In this document: one piece after another, positions 1 through 8,118 of the stretch
Numbering within the stretch: the first letter of the stretch is position 1
Layout: each line of letters opens with the position of its first letter
Origin: Sphingobacterium rhinopitheci
Lineage (GTDB): Bacteria; Bacteroidota; Bacteroidia; Sphingobacteriales; Sphingobacteriaceae
Length of the DNA: 64,000 bases
Direction of reading: 5' to 3'
Assembly (NCBI RefSeq): GCF_022627575.1
Contig: NZ_JADEYQ010000001.1
Location: 124,001-188,000 of the forward strand
The notes under the pieces: generated by a model
What the model saw: the letters and a program-made list of their open reading frames with translations, nothing else
Database searches by the model: none
Told to the model about the DNA's origin: nothing
Position numbers and translations under genes: made by a program

Positions 1-195
1 GGTGATGATACAACTGATGAAGATATGTTTACCGAATTGACACTCGATGCTGTGACCATCAAAGTAGGTAATAATAAATCGGCAGCCAAATATTACGTAG
101 ATACACAGATTGATGCTGTTAAGCTCCTTGAATACTTCGCTGACAAAAGCAAAGATGAAAAACATGAAAATATAAAAGCTATTATTTCAAACTAA
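1..195 (+). CDS. Trehalose-6-phosphate phosphatase, C-terminal fragment
   Basis: The open frame enters from the left edge and ends with TAA at 193-195, so only the last 64 codons are present. It opens with GDDTTDEDMF, the Mg-binding motif IV of HAD-family trehalose-phosphate phosphatases, followed by a strand with VGNNKSAAKYYV that closes such domains. The enzyme removes phosphate from trehalose 6-phosphate in the cytoplasm. In Bacteroidota this domain is often fused behind a trehalose-phosphate synthase, which cannot be checked here. The GH15 gene starts one base after the stop, so the two are very likely co-transcribed. Confidence 0.8.
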   Translation, partial: GDDTTDEDMFTELTLDAVTIKVGNNKSAAKYYVDTQIDAVKLLEYFADKSKDEKHENIKAIISN

Positions 196-196
196 T

Positions 197-1996
197 ATGA
201 GGATGGAAGCACAAAAAAGACATACATATCAGAGCGGTATAATTGGAAACTGCTCCTATATCGCACATATTGCAAAAGATAGTAATATTTGTTGGCTCTG
301 CTGGCCCACTTTCCAAGATTCTTTTATATTTGGCGGATTGCTAGATACTCAAAAAGGAGGTGAATTTTCTATTAAGCCTACTACAACATTATTGGATAGC
401 CAACAAGAATATATTCAAAATACAAATATATTATGTACCTCGATCACTAGTGAAGATGGTAGCTATAAAATAACAGATTACGCTCCCCGATTTGAGCAAT
501 ATGACAGGTACTATAAGCCATTGATGCTCATCCGAAAAATAGAACCTTTACATGGCAATCCCAAAATAAGGGTTAATTGTAAGCCCCGTTATGAATATGG
601 AAAATCAGGCTTCGTAAGAAATAGAGGAAGCAACCATATTCAATTTGATAATGCTAACATCAAAGTAAGATTGACTACGAATATGCCAATAAGCCATTTT
701 TTTGATGATATAGCCCACGTACTTAGTACTCCAATATACCTTATCCTAACTGTAGGAAACGTCTTTGAAAATTCAATTGAGGATACGGCAGAAGATTTTT
801 TAAACCGTACCCGAAACTATTGGCAAAACTGGATTAAAAGAGCCTCTATTCCATCATTTTATCAACAACAGGTGATACGATCAGCTTTAGTTTTAAAAAT
901 GCACCAATACGAAGATACCGGTGCTATCATTGCGGCCAGCACAACAAGCTTGCCTGAATTTCCAAACTCAGGCCGTACTTGGGATTACCGGTATTGTTGG
1001 CTTCGAGATAGCTATTATGTGCTTACCGCATTAAGTCATATTGGGCATTTTGAAGAAATGGAAAAATATGCATCTTATATAGCTAATATTACGCAAACGG
1101 ATCACGGTCGCCTACAACCGCTCTATAGTATTATGGGGCAACACAAGCTGACAGAAACTACATTGGACCATTTAACTGGATACCTAGACAACAAACCAAT
1201 AAGAATAGGTAATCAAGCCTACGAGCATATTCAAAATGATGTATACGGGCAGGCATTAATCACGTTGCTACCACTTTTTACGGATTACAGATTCAGATTT
1301 CAAAATACCGGGTTTGCTAAATCATGGACTACATTTATTCTTAATAAAATTAAAAATACGATTGACGAGAAAGATGCAGGCATCTGGGAATTTAGAAACT
1401 TAGAAAACAGGCATTGCTACTCCAATCTTTTCCAATGGGCTGGGGCTACTGCTGCCTTAAAAATCGCCAATCAATATGGTTTTGAGGAAATGAAAGAAGA
1501 AGCTGAAATGCTACGCAAAAAAGCTTCAGAACATATTGAAGATTGTTATGATCCAGATCTTAAAGTTTATAAAAATGCCGTCGACAGCGCCAATTTAGAT
1601 GCATCTACTTTACAATTAATAATGATGGGGTATTTGGATCCTACTAGTGAAAAAGCTAAAGATCATTTACAAAACTTAGAAAAAGAACTGAAAGGGGAAA
1701 AAGGATTATTCTATCGGTACCTTCATAAAGATGATTTCGGAAAACCCAAAGCTACTTTTTTAGTCTGTGCCTTTTGGTATGTCGAAGCTTTAGCGTGTGT
1801 CGGTCGTATTGATGAGGCAAAACAAGTTTTCGAACAACTATTATCTTTCGGTAATCATTTAATGCTATTTAGTGAAGATATCAATGATAGCGATGGCAGT
1901 CAATGGGGCAATTATCCACAAGCTTACAGCCATGTCGGATTGGTAAATGCAGCTTATCGAATAGCCATAAAACTAGATAAACCTACATTCTTATAA
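197..1996 (+). CDS. Glycoside hydrolase family 15 protein (glucoamylase/trehalase-like)
   Basis: This 599-residue protein has the usual length and landmarks of bacterial GH15 enzymes. The N-terminal beta domain opens with SGIIGNCSYIAHI, the (alpha/alpha)6 barrel begins near residue 220, and WDYRYCWLRD lies at 262-271. The likely general acid is E398 in GIWEFR and the likely base lies in SED at 559-561 before GNYPQAYSH. GH15 members hydrolyse alpha-glucosides or trehalose, and some act on glucosyl glycerol. It lacks a signal peptide, so it is cytoplasmic. Because it directly follows a trehalose-phosphate phosphatase, a role in trehalose or glucan turnover is inferred; the substrate is not known. 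An ATG two codons in (203) is an equally possible start. Confidence 0.88.
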   Translation: MRMEAQKRHTYQSGIIGNCSYIAHIAKDSNICWLCWPTFQDSFIFGGLLDTQKGGEFSIKPTTTLLDSQQEYIQNTNILCTSITSEDGSYKITDYAPRFEQYDRYYKPLMLIRKIEPLHGNPKIRVNCKPRYEYGKSGFVRNRGSNHIQFDNANIKVRLTTNMPISHFFDDIAHVLSTPIYLILTVGNVFENSIEDTAEDFLNRTRNYWQNWIKRASIPSFYQQQVIRSALVLKMHQYEDTGAIIAASTTSLPEFPNSGRTWDYRYCWLRDSYYVLTALSHIGHFEEMEKYASYIANITQTDHGRLQPLYSIMGQHKLTETTLDHLTGYLDNKPIRIGNQAYEHIQNDVYGQALITLLPLFTDYRFRFQNTGFAKSWTTFILNKIKNTIDEKDAGIWEFRNLENRHCYSNLFQWAGATAALKIANQYGFEEMKEEAEMLRKKASEHIEDCYDPDLKVYKNAVDSANLDASTLQLIMMGYLDPTSEKAKDHLQNLEKELKGEKGLFYRYLHKDDFGKPKATFLVCAFWYVEALACVGRIDEAKQVFEQLLSFGNHLMLFSEDINDSDGSQWGNYPQAYSHVGLVNAAYRIAIKLDKPTFL

Positions 1997-2093
1997 TATA
2001 TGTAATTGTTCAACATAACTTGAAATAAAAGATTAATAAAAAACAGATTTTATACATCCTCATTAATTTTTAATTATTAAAAATCTATATATC

Positions 2094-2570
2094 ATGGACA
2101 AAGAAAATATCAAGCAAACGGAATTATTAAATGATTTAATAGCAATTAATACTAAACGAATAAAGGGTTATAATAATGCTATCACTTGGATAGCTAATAA
2201 AAACAAAGCCTCCATACAAAAGTATTTCGAAGACCATAGAGATCAATCCATACAAATCAACACCACTCTAAAACCGCTAATAACATTAGAGAACATACCC
2301 ATAACAGATGACCGTTTACCTATAGATTATGCTCAAAAGAGTAATACAGAAGCTAAAACTGAATCATGTCATGAAAAAGATTTGAATGCGATTTTAATTT
2401 ACTGTCAACAATTAGAAACTGAAACTACCCTTGCCTATAATCAAGTAATAGAACAACAATCTGCTTTAAATCCGCAACTATTAAGCATCATAGAAAGCCA
2501 AGCATCTATGCTTCTTGAAGCACATAAAATGATTAATAAAATATATAACCAAATACATGCTGCGACTTAG
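2094..2570 (+). CDS. PA2169-type four-helix-bundle protein (DUF2383-like)
   Basis: The 158-residue protein is all-helical, with no signal peptide and no membrane segment. Its opening, LLNDLIAINTKRIKGYNNAI, resembles the first helix of the DUF2383/PA2169 family, a ferritin-like four-helix bundle of uncertain function that is often stress-induced. A long second helix (about residues 36-62) and two further helices (about 92-155, with the central segment EKDLNAILIYCQQLETET) fit that fold. The family match is by eye and the sequence is divergent. It sits about 100 bases after the GH15 gene and is followed by a small hairpin at 2660-2681, so it may be its own unit or the tail of the trehalose operon. 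Confidence 0.6.
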   Translation: MDKENIKQTELLNDLIAINTKRIKGYNNAITWIANKNKASIQKYFEDHRDQSIQINTTLKPLITLENIPITDDRLPIDYAQKSNTEAKTESCHEKDLNAILIYCQQLETETTLAYNQVIEQQSALNPQLLSIIESQASMLLEAHKMINKIYNQIHAAT

Positions 2571-2659
2571 GGATGCTAAACTAGAGATATACAACATACT
2601 ACAATAGCTATTCTACAGTCATATCATCGGAAGAAATTATAATAATAATATAAAAAATG

Positions 2660-2681
2660 AAACGAAATCATGCTTTCGTTT
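2660..2681 (+). terminator. Short stem-loop after the four-helix-bundle gene
   Basis: AAACGAAA at 2660-2667 pairs perfectly with TTTCGTTT at 2674-2681 across a 6-nt loop. The following TGTTATT is only moderately T-rich, so it is a weak intrinsic terminator candidate separating this gene from the lipoprotein gene. Confidence 0.45.
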
Positions 2682-2728
2682 GTTATTAATTAAAAATAGC
2701 ATAAAACACTATATTAAATATAAATCAT

Positions 2729-3196
2729 ATGAAAAATTTAACAGTATTATCAACAGTTCTATTGAGTGGGCTAATATTAGCTTGCAATAGTAATACGCCA
2801 CAAGAGAAGGCTGAAAGTGAAATGCAAAAGTATGAGGAGAAAGCTATTGATGCAGCTAAAGAAGCTAATAGCTCTGCAATAGATGCAACGGACAAAAGTA
2901 TTGAAAGTGCTGTTTATTCTAATATAGCAGCAGCAAATGAAGCTATTGCACAGATTCCACTGCCGGTATTATCCAATGCGGAAGCAAAAGATTTGTGTGC
3001 AAAATTAGGAAAATCGATCGTAAATCGTATTAATGCTACTGATGCCTCTGAAGCAGCAGAAAATGAGAAAAATATCATGAAGGAAAAGACAGAGGTAGAA
3101 AATGCACTTATAGATAAAAAAATCACGGAAGAGGATAAAACTAAAATTATGAAATATGTGGATGATTGCTTAGCAGCATCAAAAAGTTTCATTTAA
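2729..3196 (+). CDS. Small predicted lipoprotein, helical
   Basis: The 155-residue product has a lipoprotein signal peptide: MKNL, a hydrophobic run, then LILAC with the lipidated cysteine at residue 19. The mature part is rich in Ala, Glu and Lys and looks like one or two long helices, with AAKEANSSAIDATDKSIES near the start and a C-terminal segment with two cysteines (CAKLGK and DDCLAA). No known domain is recognised. It would sit on the periplasmic face of the outer or inner membrane. A strong terminator follows directly, so it is probably transcribed alone or as the last gene. Confidence 0.7.
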   Translation: MKNLTVLSTVLLSGLILACNSNTPQEKAESEMQKYEEKAIDAAKEANSSAIDATDKSIESAVYSNIAAANEAIAQIPLPVLSNAEAKDLCAKLGKSIVNRINATDASEAAENEKNIMKEKTEVENALIDKKITEEDKTKIMKYVDDCLAASKSFI

Positions 3197-3213
3197 TTCA
3201 ATCAGATATTGTT

Positions 3214-3253
3214 AATGCCCTTCATTGAATTGTTCTAATGAAGGGCATTTTTA
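3214..3253 (+). terminator. Strong intrinsic terminator after the lipoprotein gene
   Basis: A perfect 13-bp stem (3214-3226 with 3237-3249, core ATGCCCTTCATT) with a 10-nt loop is followed by a T-run at 3248-3252. This is a textbook Rho-independent terminator on the plus strand. Confidence 0.85.
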
Positions 3254-3701
3254 TCAAATTAACACCTATCATCAGCTTCTTAGCGCTAAAAAAAAAGAAT
3301 TGGTCAATATATTTATTATTTATATCGCCCCATTAAAGGTTTTGTTTTAAACAATTAATAATAAATGCTCCAATAGTAATAAGTAATTGTTGAAACAAAT
3401 CGAAAAATAATAAACATCTGCTATACCACTAAAAAAATAACATATTAAAATCAACATATTAAATTTCAGATAATCATCTTTAAACCTTAAACGATATTAT
3501 AAGTCTAGATAGCGTAAAATATTAGTTTTAATCATAGAAAAATGAATTATAGAGTAATATTACACTAGTTTAATAGCTATGCGAATAAATATTAGCTCTT
3601 AAATTAAGATTATGATGAATAAATAATAGAATTTACATATAAATGTTGCAATCGAGAAACTAACATTTTAACAATTTTACAGTTACCTACTGAAAAACAA
3701 C
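3254..3701. other. AT-rich gap upstream of the first 93-aa paralogue
   Basis: About 450 bases of very AT-rich DNA with no plausible reading frame on either strand. No complete TTTG/TAnnTTTG promoter pair, tRNA or convincing hairpin was seen. It probably contains the promoter and a long untranslated leader of the gene at 3702. Confidence 0.4.
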
Positions 3702-3983
3702 ATGAAAACATACGAAGAATATAAAAAAGAAGAAAACTATTTTAACTTAGGTCAATTGAGTGTATATAATGATTTTATAACATCAAATAACCTTAAACCA
3801 GACTATAAAATATGGGATGGAGCGATTTTCTTACTGCTTGCTCATACAAATGTGGACGAATTGTTGGCGGAAGACTTTAAAGATTACAAATCATATTTTG
3901 ACATTATTCTATTAGAAAGTAATGTTGTTAAATCTGATAATAATCATCTTTTTAATGCCTATCAACTCAAATTAAAAGAATAA
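3702..3983 (+). CDS. Unknown 93-aa protein, tandem paralogue 1
   Basis: I do not recognise the family. The product is a small soluble protein with no signal peptide and no membrane helix, acidic and rich in Asn, Tyr and Asp. Its best conserved block, shared with the neighbour at 4418, is DYKIWDGAIFLLLAH (residues 34-48), followed by a conserved FKDYK and NNHL near the end. By eye 63 of 93 positions are identical to the neighbour without gaps, which shows that both are real genes under selection rather than chance frames. It is flanked by gaps of about 440 bases on each side, so each copy seems to have its own promoter. Confidence 0.75.
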   Translation: MKTYEEYKKEENYFNLGQLSVYNDFITSNNLKPDYKIWDGAIFLLLAHTNVDELLAEDFKDYKSYFDIILLESNVVKSDNNHLFNAYQLKLKE

Positions 3984-4417
3984 AAATATTAATTATCTCA
4001 ACCTAGTAAACCTTGATAGTTAATACTATTCCTTCGCATACAATATTTAGTACCTCCATAAAATTACTTATATGCACGAGTAAAGTCTATATAAATTAAT
4101 TAATTAAAAGGATAATAAATAGTGTACGTGTAATTATTAGACTATAAACCTTAGCGCCTCGCGATATTCAATGCTAAAAGTATTTATTATATCCTTAAAG
4201 ATATTAATAAGGAAAAATATTAATTGATATTAGCGAAGTACATAAAACACTTCTAATCAACATTTTAACCAAAGTGTAAAAAACAATCGACTAAATTTTC
4301 TTAAAAACTAAAAATTAATTAATGTAACAGAATATTAATTACTCAAAAATTATATTAATTTATTTTTGATATATTAAGTTAATTTATTAATTTTAAATTA
4401 ACAATTATATCAACAAT
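3984..4417. other. AT-rich gap between the two 93-aa paralogues
   Basis: About 430 bases without a supported gene. A patch around 4140-4190 is more GC-rich than the rest, but no coding frame, tRNA or clear terminator was found. The last 120 bases before 4418 are almost entirely A and T, with many TTAAT repeats. Confidence 0.4.
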
Positions 4418-4699
4418 ATGAAAACATACGAAGACTATAAGGCAATAGAAAACTTTATAAGTTTAGGTCATTTAAGCATTTATAATGATCTTTTGAAAAC
4501 CAACAATCTAAAAGCAGACTACAAAATATGGGACGGGGCGATATTTTTGCTACTTGCTCATATTGATGTCGATAAATTACTTAGCGAAGAATTTAAAGAT
4601 TACAAAAAATATTTTGATATCCTTTTAATTGAAAGTAATATCATAAAAAAAGAAAATAATCACCTTTATAATTGCTACCGCCTGAAATACAAAAATTAG
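4418..4699 (+). CDS. Unknown 93-aa protein, tandem paralogue 2
   Basis: This is the second copy of the small unknown protein at 3702, with exactly the same length and the same start MKTYE. The block DYKIWDGAIFLLLAH is unchanged, whereas the N-terminal 30 residues and positions 69-93 have diverged mostly by conservative exchanges. That pattern points to an old duplication kept by selection. No signal peptide, membrane segment or catalytic motif is visible. It ends only seven bases before the end of the convergent Crp/Fnr gene, and no terminator fits between them. Function unknown; an immunity-like or regulatory adaptor role would be speculation. Confidence 0.75.
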   Translation: MKTYEDYKAIENFISLGHLSIYNDLLKTNNLKADYKIWDGAIFLLLAHIDVDKLLSEEFKDYKKYFDILLIESNIIKKENNHLYNCYRLKYKN

Positions 4700-4706
4700 A
4701 TTGTTA

Positions 4707-5339
4707 TTATTTTATTAATATATCGACACTATTACGATTCAATTTGATACGTCCCTCTGTTTCTAGGGCTTTCAAAAGCCTAGAAACAACAACCCTAGAG
4801 GTATTTAATTCTTTAGCAATATCCTGATGTGTTTTATTTACAACCCTACTGTTATCTATTTTTGATTTTTCAAAAAGGTAATTTAACAATCTACCTTTCA
4901 TATCTAGGAAAGCTATAGTATCAACGGCATTTAGCAATTCATTAAATCTATTATTGTAACTTTCAAATACGAAGACCATCCAGCTTTTATACTTACCGAT
5001 CCATTCGGACATCTTTTGAATAGGAATCATTAATAATATACCTGGTACCTCACCTATTGCACGTATTTCGCTCTGTTTTTCACCCATACAACAGCTCATC
5101 GACATAGCACAGGTATCACCTTTTTCGAGATAATAAAGTAGTAACTCGCCACTATCGTAGTCCTCACGCATTACTTTGACTGCACCAGACAATAATAGTG
5201 GCATGCTCTTTATATATTGGCCATAATCGATCAGTACATCCCCTTCTTTATACGCTACTTGCTTAGCCAAATGAGCTATCTCCTGTAAAAGTTCTTCCTC
5301 AAAGACATGGCCATAAGCCTTATATAATAAATCTTCCAT
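4707..5339 (-). CDS. Crp/Fnr family transcriptional regulator with a cysteine cluster
   Basis: The 210-residue protein has an N-terminal cyclic-nucleotide-binding-type beta roll (about 20-115), a long dimerisation helix (about 115-150) and a C-terminal winged helix with the recognition region QDIAKELNTSRVVVSRLLKALE (about 168-189). Where cAMP-binding members carry the phosphate-binding cassette, it has CAMSMSCC, with cysteines at 77, 83 and 84, so it probably does not bind cAMP. Sensing of a metal, a thiol state or another small ligand is possible but unproven. The gene lies downstream of an aldo/keto reductase gene; the gap holds a palindrome that could be its own operator. Confidence 0.88.
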   Translation of the reverse strand: MEDLLYKAYGHVFEEELLQEIAHLAKQVAYKEGDVLIDYGQYIKSMPLLLSGAVKVMREDYDSGELLLYYLEKGDTCAMSMSCCMGEKQSEIRAIGEVPGILLMIPIQKMSEWIGKYKSWMVFVFESYNNRFNELLNAVDTIAFLDMKGRLLNYLFEKSKIDNSRVVNKTHQDIAKELNTSRVVVSRLLKALETEGRIKLNRNSVDILIK

Positions 5340-5363
5340 AGTAGTTCAATTAAAAAAGCATTA

Positions 5364-5371
5364 CAAATTTA
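5364..5371 (-). promoter_or_regulatory. Candidate -7 promoter element of the Crp/Fnr gene
   Basis: On the minus strand TAAATTTG matches the Bacteroidota -7 consensus TAnnTTTG and lies 24 bases before the start codon. No TTTG is found at the usual -33 distance; the palindrome at 5390-5411 occupies that place. Confidence 0.45.
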
Positions 5372-5389
5372 CACCCTGAAAAAGATAAA

Positions 5390-5411
5390 ATAGGTAACAG
5401 TTGTAACCTAT
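5390..5411. promoter_or_regulatory. Palindromic operator candidate upstream of the Crp/Fnr gene
   Basis: The 22-bp inverted repeat has arms ATAGGTnACA and TGTnACCTAT around a 2-bp centre; only one pair besides the centre mismatches. Size and symmetry suit a Crp/Fnr dimer. Its centre lies roughly 40 bases before the likely transcription start, the position used for class II activation, so autoregulation is a reasonable inference. Confidence 0.5.
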
Positions 5412-5414
5412 AGA

Positions 5415-6305
5415 TCAAGAAATATGATCCTTATAAAAGGATTTACGAAATTCAAAAACATCAAAATCCAATGGAGACAATTCTCTATATGCATGCAATA
5501 TATCATCTAACTGATGAACAGTACGTGTACCAATCAGTGCTGAGGATACTTCCTTTTGTTGAAGTACGTAGGCCAAAGGCAATATTATTTCATTCAAATA
5601 ATGTATTTGGCTATATGCTTTGAGTTGACCTTGAATATTGGCAACCTCATCTTCCTTGTAATCAAGATAACATTTAGCTTTTTTATTTACCAATACTCCT
5701 TGTGCCAATACGCCACGCGCAATTACACTTACATTAGATTGTTCAAACAATGGAAAATAAGGCTCGGGTCTATTATCCAAAATACTGTATTGCATCATAT
5801 TTGAAACAATATTCGACTCCTTACAATATTTTGTAAATACATTGGGACGGATAGATGAAATGCCATAATATCGGATTTTCCCTTGCTTCACGAATTGCTC
5901 CATCGTATCCACTACAGCTTCAAAGTCGTCTTGATTTGTTCCCCCATGAACTTGATACAAGTCAAGATAATCCGTCTGAAGCCGTGTAAGTGAATTATCG
6001 ATAGCTTGCGTAATATAAGCCGGTGAGACGTCCCAATCCCAACCACTTCCATCTTTACGCCACCTATTCCCTACTTTACTGGCTAGAACTATATTCTTAC
6101 GAAAAGGCTTTATTGCTTTACCAAGCAATAATTCATTGGCTCCATTATCATATAAATCTGCAGTATCAAAATAATTTATCCCCTGACCGAAGGCATACTG
6201 TACTAATGCTATGGCTTCTAATGGTTGATTTACATCCAAAGACATCGCTCCAAATCCAATAGAGGATACTGCTAAATCTGAATTACCTAATTTATTATAT
6301 TTCAC
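5415..6305 (-). CDS. Aldo/keto reductase
   Basis: The 296-residue protein is a typical NADPH-dependent aldo/keto reductase of the MhpG/YdjG-like branch. It shows the N-terminal GNSDLAVSSIGFGAMSL, the catalytic Asp and Tyr in YFDTADLYDNG (about 45-55), the conserved Lys in ASKVGNR and DYLDLYQVHG with the active-site His. The closing SALIGTRTVHQLDD binds the cofactor. It would reduce aldehydes or ketones, possibly sugars, in the cytoplasm. Its start overlaps the end of the FKBP gene by 11 bases, so it is translated as the third gene of an operon led by the glycosyltransferase. The physiological substrate cannot be told. Confidence 0.9.
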   Translation of the reverse strand: MKYNKLGNSDLAVSSIGFGAMSLDVNQPLEAIALVQYAFGQGINYFDTADLYDNGANELLLGKAIKPFRKNIVLASKVGNRWRKDGSGWDWDVSPAYITQAIDNSLTRLQTDYLDLYQVHGGTNQDDFEAVVDTMEQFVKQGKIRYYGISSIRPNVFTKYCKESNIVSNMMQYSILDNRPEPYFPLFEQSNVSVIARGVLAQGVLVNKKAKCYLDYKEDEVANIQGQLKAYSQIHYLNEIILPLAYVLQQKEVSSALIGTRTVHQLDDILHAYRELSPLDFDVFEFRKSFYKDHIS

Positions 6306-7020
6306 TACTTTTCTTTACCCCCAATAACTCTACTTCGAATATCAATGTACTAAAAGCAGGAATAGCTCCAGTTGCACGTTCTCCATAGGCAAGATTATAA
6401 GGTACAAAAAACTTATATTTAGAACCAATACGCATCAAAGGGATACCGAGTTTCCATCCCTCAATAACACGATCCAAATTTAAAGTCAATGGTTCATTGC
6501 GATCATATGAACTATCAAATTTTTCGCCATCTATCAATGTCCCTTTATAATGAACAACAACTTCGTCCGTACTTGTAGGATAAGCACCCTCACCTTCCAC
6601 CAAGACCTCATATTGTAATCCTTCAGGTGTAACTCTAACATTAGGATTCTTTTTATTCTCCGTCAAAAAATCACGACCCGGCTTGGATCTCATTTCAATC
6701 ATAGCGGCAGAAATAATAGATGATGTTTGATCTTCTGCTATTAAAATAGGTTTATCAGCAATATGCTTAGTAAGTGCTTCTGTAAGCGCAATTGTATTTA
6801 AATCAAAACCACTCTGCTTTAATGAATTAGCAATATCTACTCCTAATGCATAAGATAAAGAATCCTTGATATTTGTTAATTGGAAAGGTTTTGCTGCTGC
6901 AGCAGCACCTTTTGTAGCGCTAGTCGTTGTCTTCTTAGCACTTGGTTTTGTTTGTGCCTTCGCACAATTTATAGCCAATCCCGCAACAACGGTAAGGCAT
7001 AATAAAGATTTTATTTTCAT
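6295..7020 (-). CDS. Exported FKBP-type peptidyl-prolyl cis-trans isomerase
   Basis: The 241-residue protein begins with a signal peptide ending at CAKAQ (about residue 23), so it works in the periplasm or on the outer membrane. An Ala/Thr/Lys linker follows, then an FKBP N-terminal dimerisation domain (LKDSLSYALGVDIA type, about 46-125). The C-terminal FKBP domain (about 150-236) carries DEVVVHYKGTLIDGEKFDSSYDR and GWKLGIPLMRIGSKYKFFVP followed by LAYGERATGAIP. It catalyses proline isomerisation and may act as a chaperone for exported proteins. It overlaps the upstream glycosyltransferase gene by four bases and the downstream reductase gene by eleven, which indicates translational coupling. 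Confidence 0.92.
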   Translation of the reverse strand: MKIKSLLCLTVVAGLAINCAKAQTKPSAKKTTTSATKGAAAAAKPFQLTNIKDSLSYALGVDIANSLKQSGFDLNTIALTEALTKHIADKPILIAEDQTSSIISAAMIEMRSKPGRDFLTENKKNPNVRVTPEGLQYEVLVEGEGAYPTSTDEVVVHYKGTLIDGEKFDSSYDRNEPLTLNLDRVIEGWKLGIPLMRIGSKYKFFVPYNLAYGERATGAIPAFSTLIFEVELLGVKKSSEI

Positions 7021-8003
7021 ATGTTACTTTTCACAATTGATTCTACAATTGACATTGTATTATTAGGATAATTTACTTGAATTTGATTGTGGTTATTCAA
7101 CCACAATTCTATATCATATTCATACTTTCTTTTTAAACTCTGTATCACGGGCACCCCCATATTTTCAAGAGATGCCGCATTCAGATGCTGCTCATATTGA
7201 TTTTTCATTGGTATGACCAATAATTTCTTTCCCAAATATAATGCTTCTGCTGGAGTCTCAAAACCAGCACCGCACAATACTCCTTCTGCTGAAGCCATAC
7301 TATTTACAAAAGCATCACTAGAAATAGGGTTAATATTTACATTCTTGAAATTCAATGGTTTGACATTGTGTTTCGAAAAAACATCCCATTTCACACCAGA
7401 GAACTTTGTGAGGTGCTTGAGCAGATGCGCATCATCATAAGATGGTAAATACACTGTATAGTGGCCTTTATTAGTAGGAGTTAAATTACGGATAGATTCC
7501 CTTATGACGGGTGTAAAAATAGACTTATGATATTCTTCAAAATGAAAACCATACGCCGAAGTTACGGGAGCATAATTTTTCATAATAAACTTACCCATCA
7601 AATCCCCCTCTTCAGGCTTAGGGCTATTGGGGTGCAGCGCACCGATCTGATGACTTAACCCTATACAAGGGATTTCTTTAATATGACAGGCCCATGCCGT
7701 AATAGGTTCAAAGTCATTAATAACTAGATCATATTCCTCAACCGGAATAGAGTTTATTTCTTGAATAAATCTACGAATCGTAGAACTCATGAATGTCTTC
7801 CATAAATCTACACCCCCGGACTTTCCAAAAATAAAACTTAAGCCATGTAATCTATATTTTATGGGAAAAGGCAGTTCAATATCCGCCTGAATACCACTTA
7901 TCAAAACATCTACCTCACCTAGCTCTTGCAAACAAGGAACAACATCCATCGCTCTACACAAATGACCATTACCTGTCCCTTGAACGGCATACAATATTTT
8001 CAT
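7017..8003 (-). CDS. MurG-like glycosyltransferase (GT-B fold)
   Basis: The 328-residue protein starts MKILYAVQGTGNGHLCRAM, the glycine-rich loop of GT-B glycosyltransferases related to MurG and to bacterial UDP-glycosyltransferases. A C-terminal donor-binding region has GVLCGAGFETPAEALYLGKKLLVIPMKNQYEQHLNA, with the conserved Gly-rich turn and a glutamate for the sugar. No membrane segment is present. Proteins of this group are common in Bacteroidota, and donor and acceptor are not known. It is the first gene of the three-gene minus-strand operon with the FKBP isomerase and the reductase. Confidence 0.82.
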   Translation of the reverse strand: MKILYAVQGTGNGHLCRAMDVVPCLQELGEVDVLISGIQADIELPFPIKYRLHGLSFIFGKSGGVDLWKTFMSSTIRRFIQEINSIPVEEYDLVINDFEPITAWACHIKEIPCIGLSHQIGALHPNSPKPEEGDLMGKFIMKNYAPVTSAYGFHFEEYHKSIFTPVIRESIRNLTPTNKGHYTVYLPSYDDAHLLKHLTKFSGVKWDVFSKHNVKPLNFKNVNINPISSDAFVNSMASAEGVLCGAGFETPAEALYLGKKLLVIPMKNQYEQHLNAASLENMGVPVIQSLKRKYEYDIELWLNNHNQIQVNYPNNTMSIVESIVKSNI

Positions 8004-8118
8004 AGCTATAAATTACTCATTCGAAAATAAGAATTTTTTTCCAATCGCAATAAGGAGTTTAGATTAATTAAAAATTAAAATATTTTATTACCTTTAATAT
8101 CCACAAAACTCCTTGATA

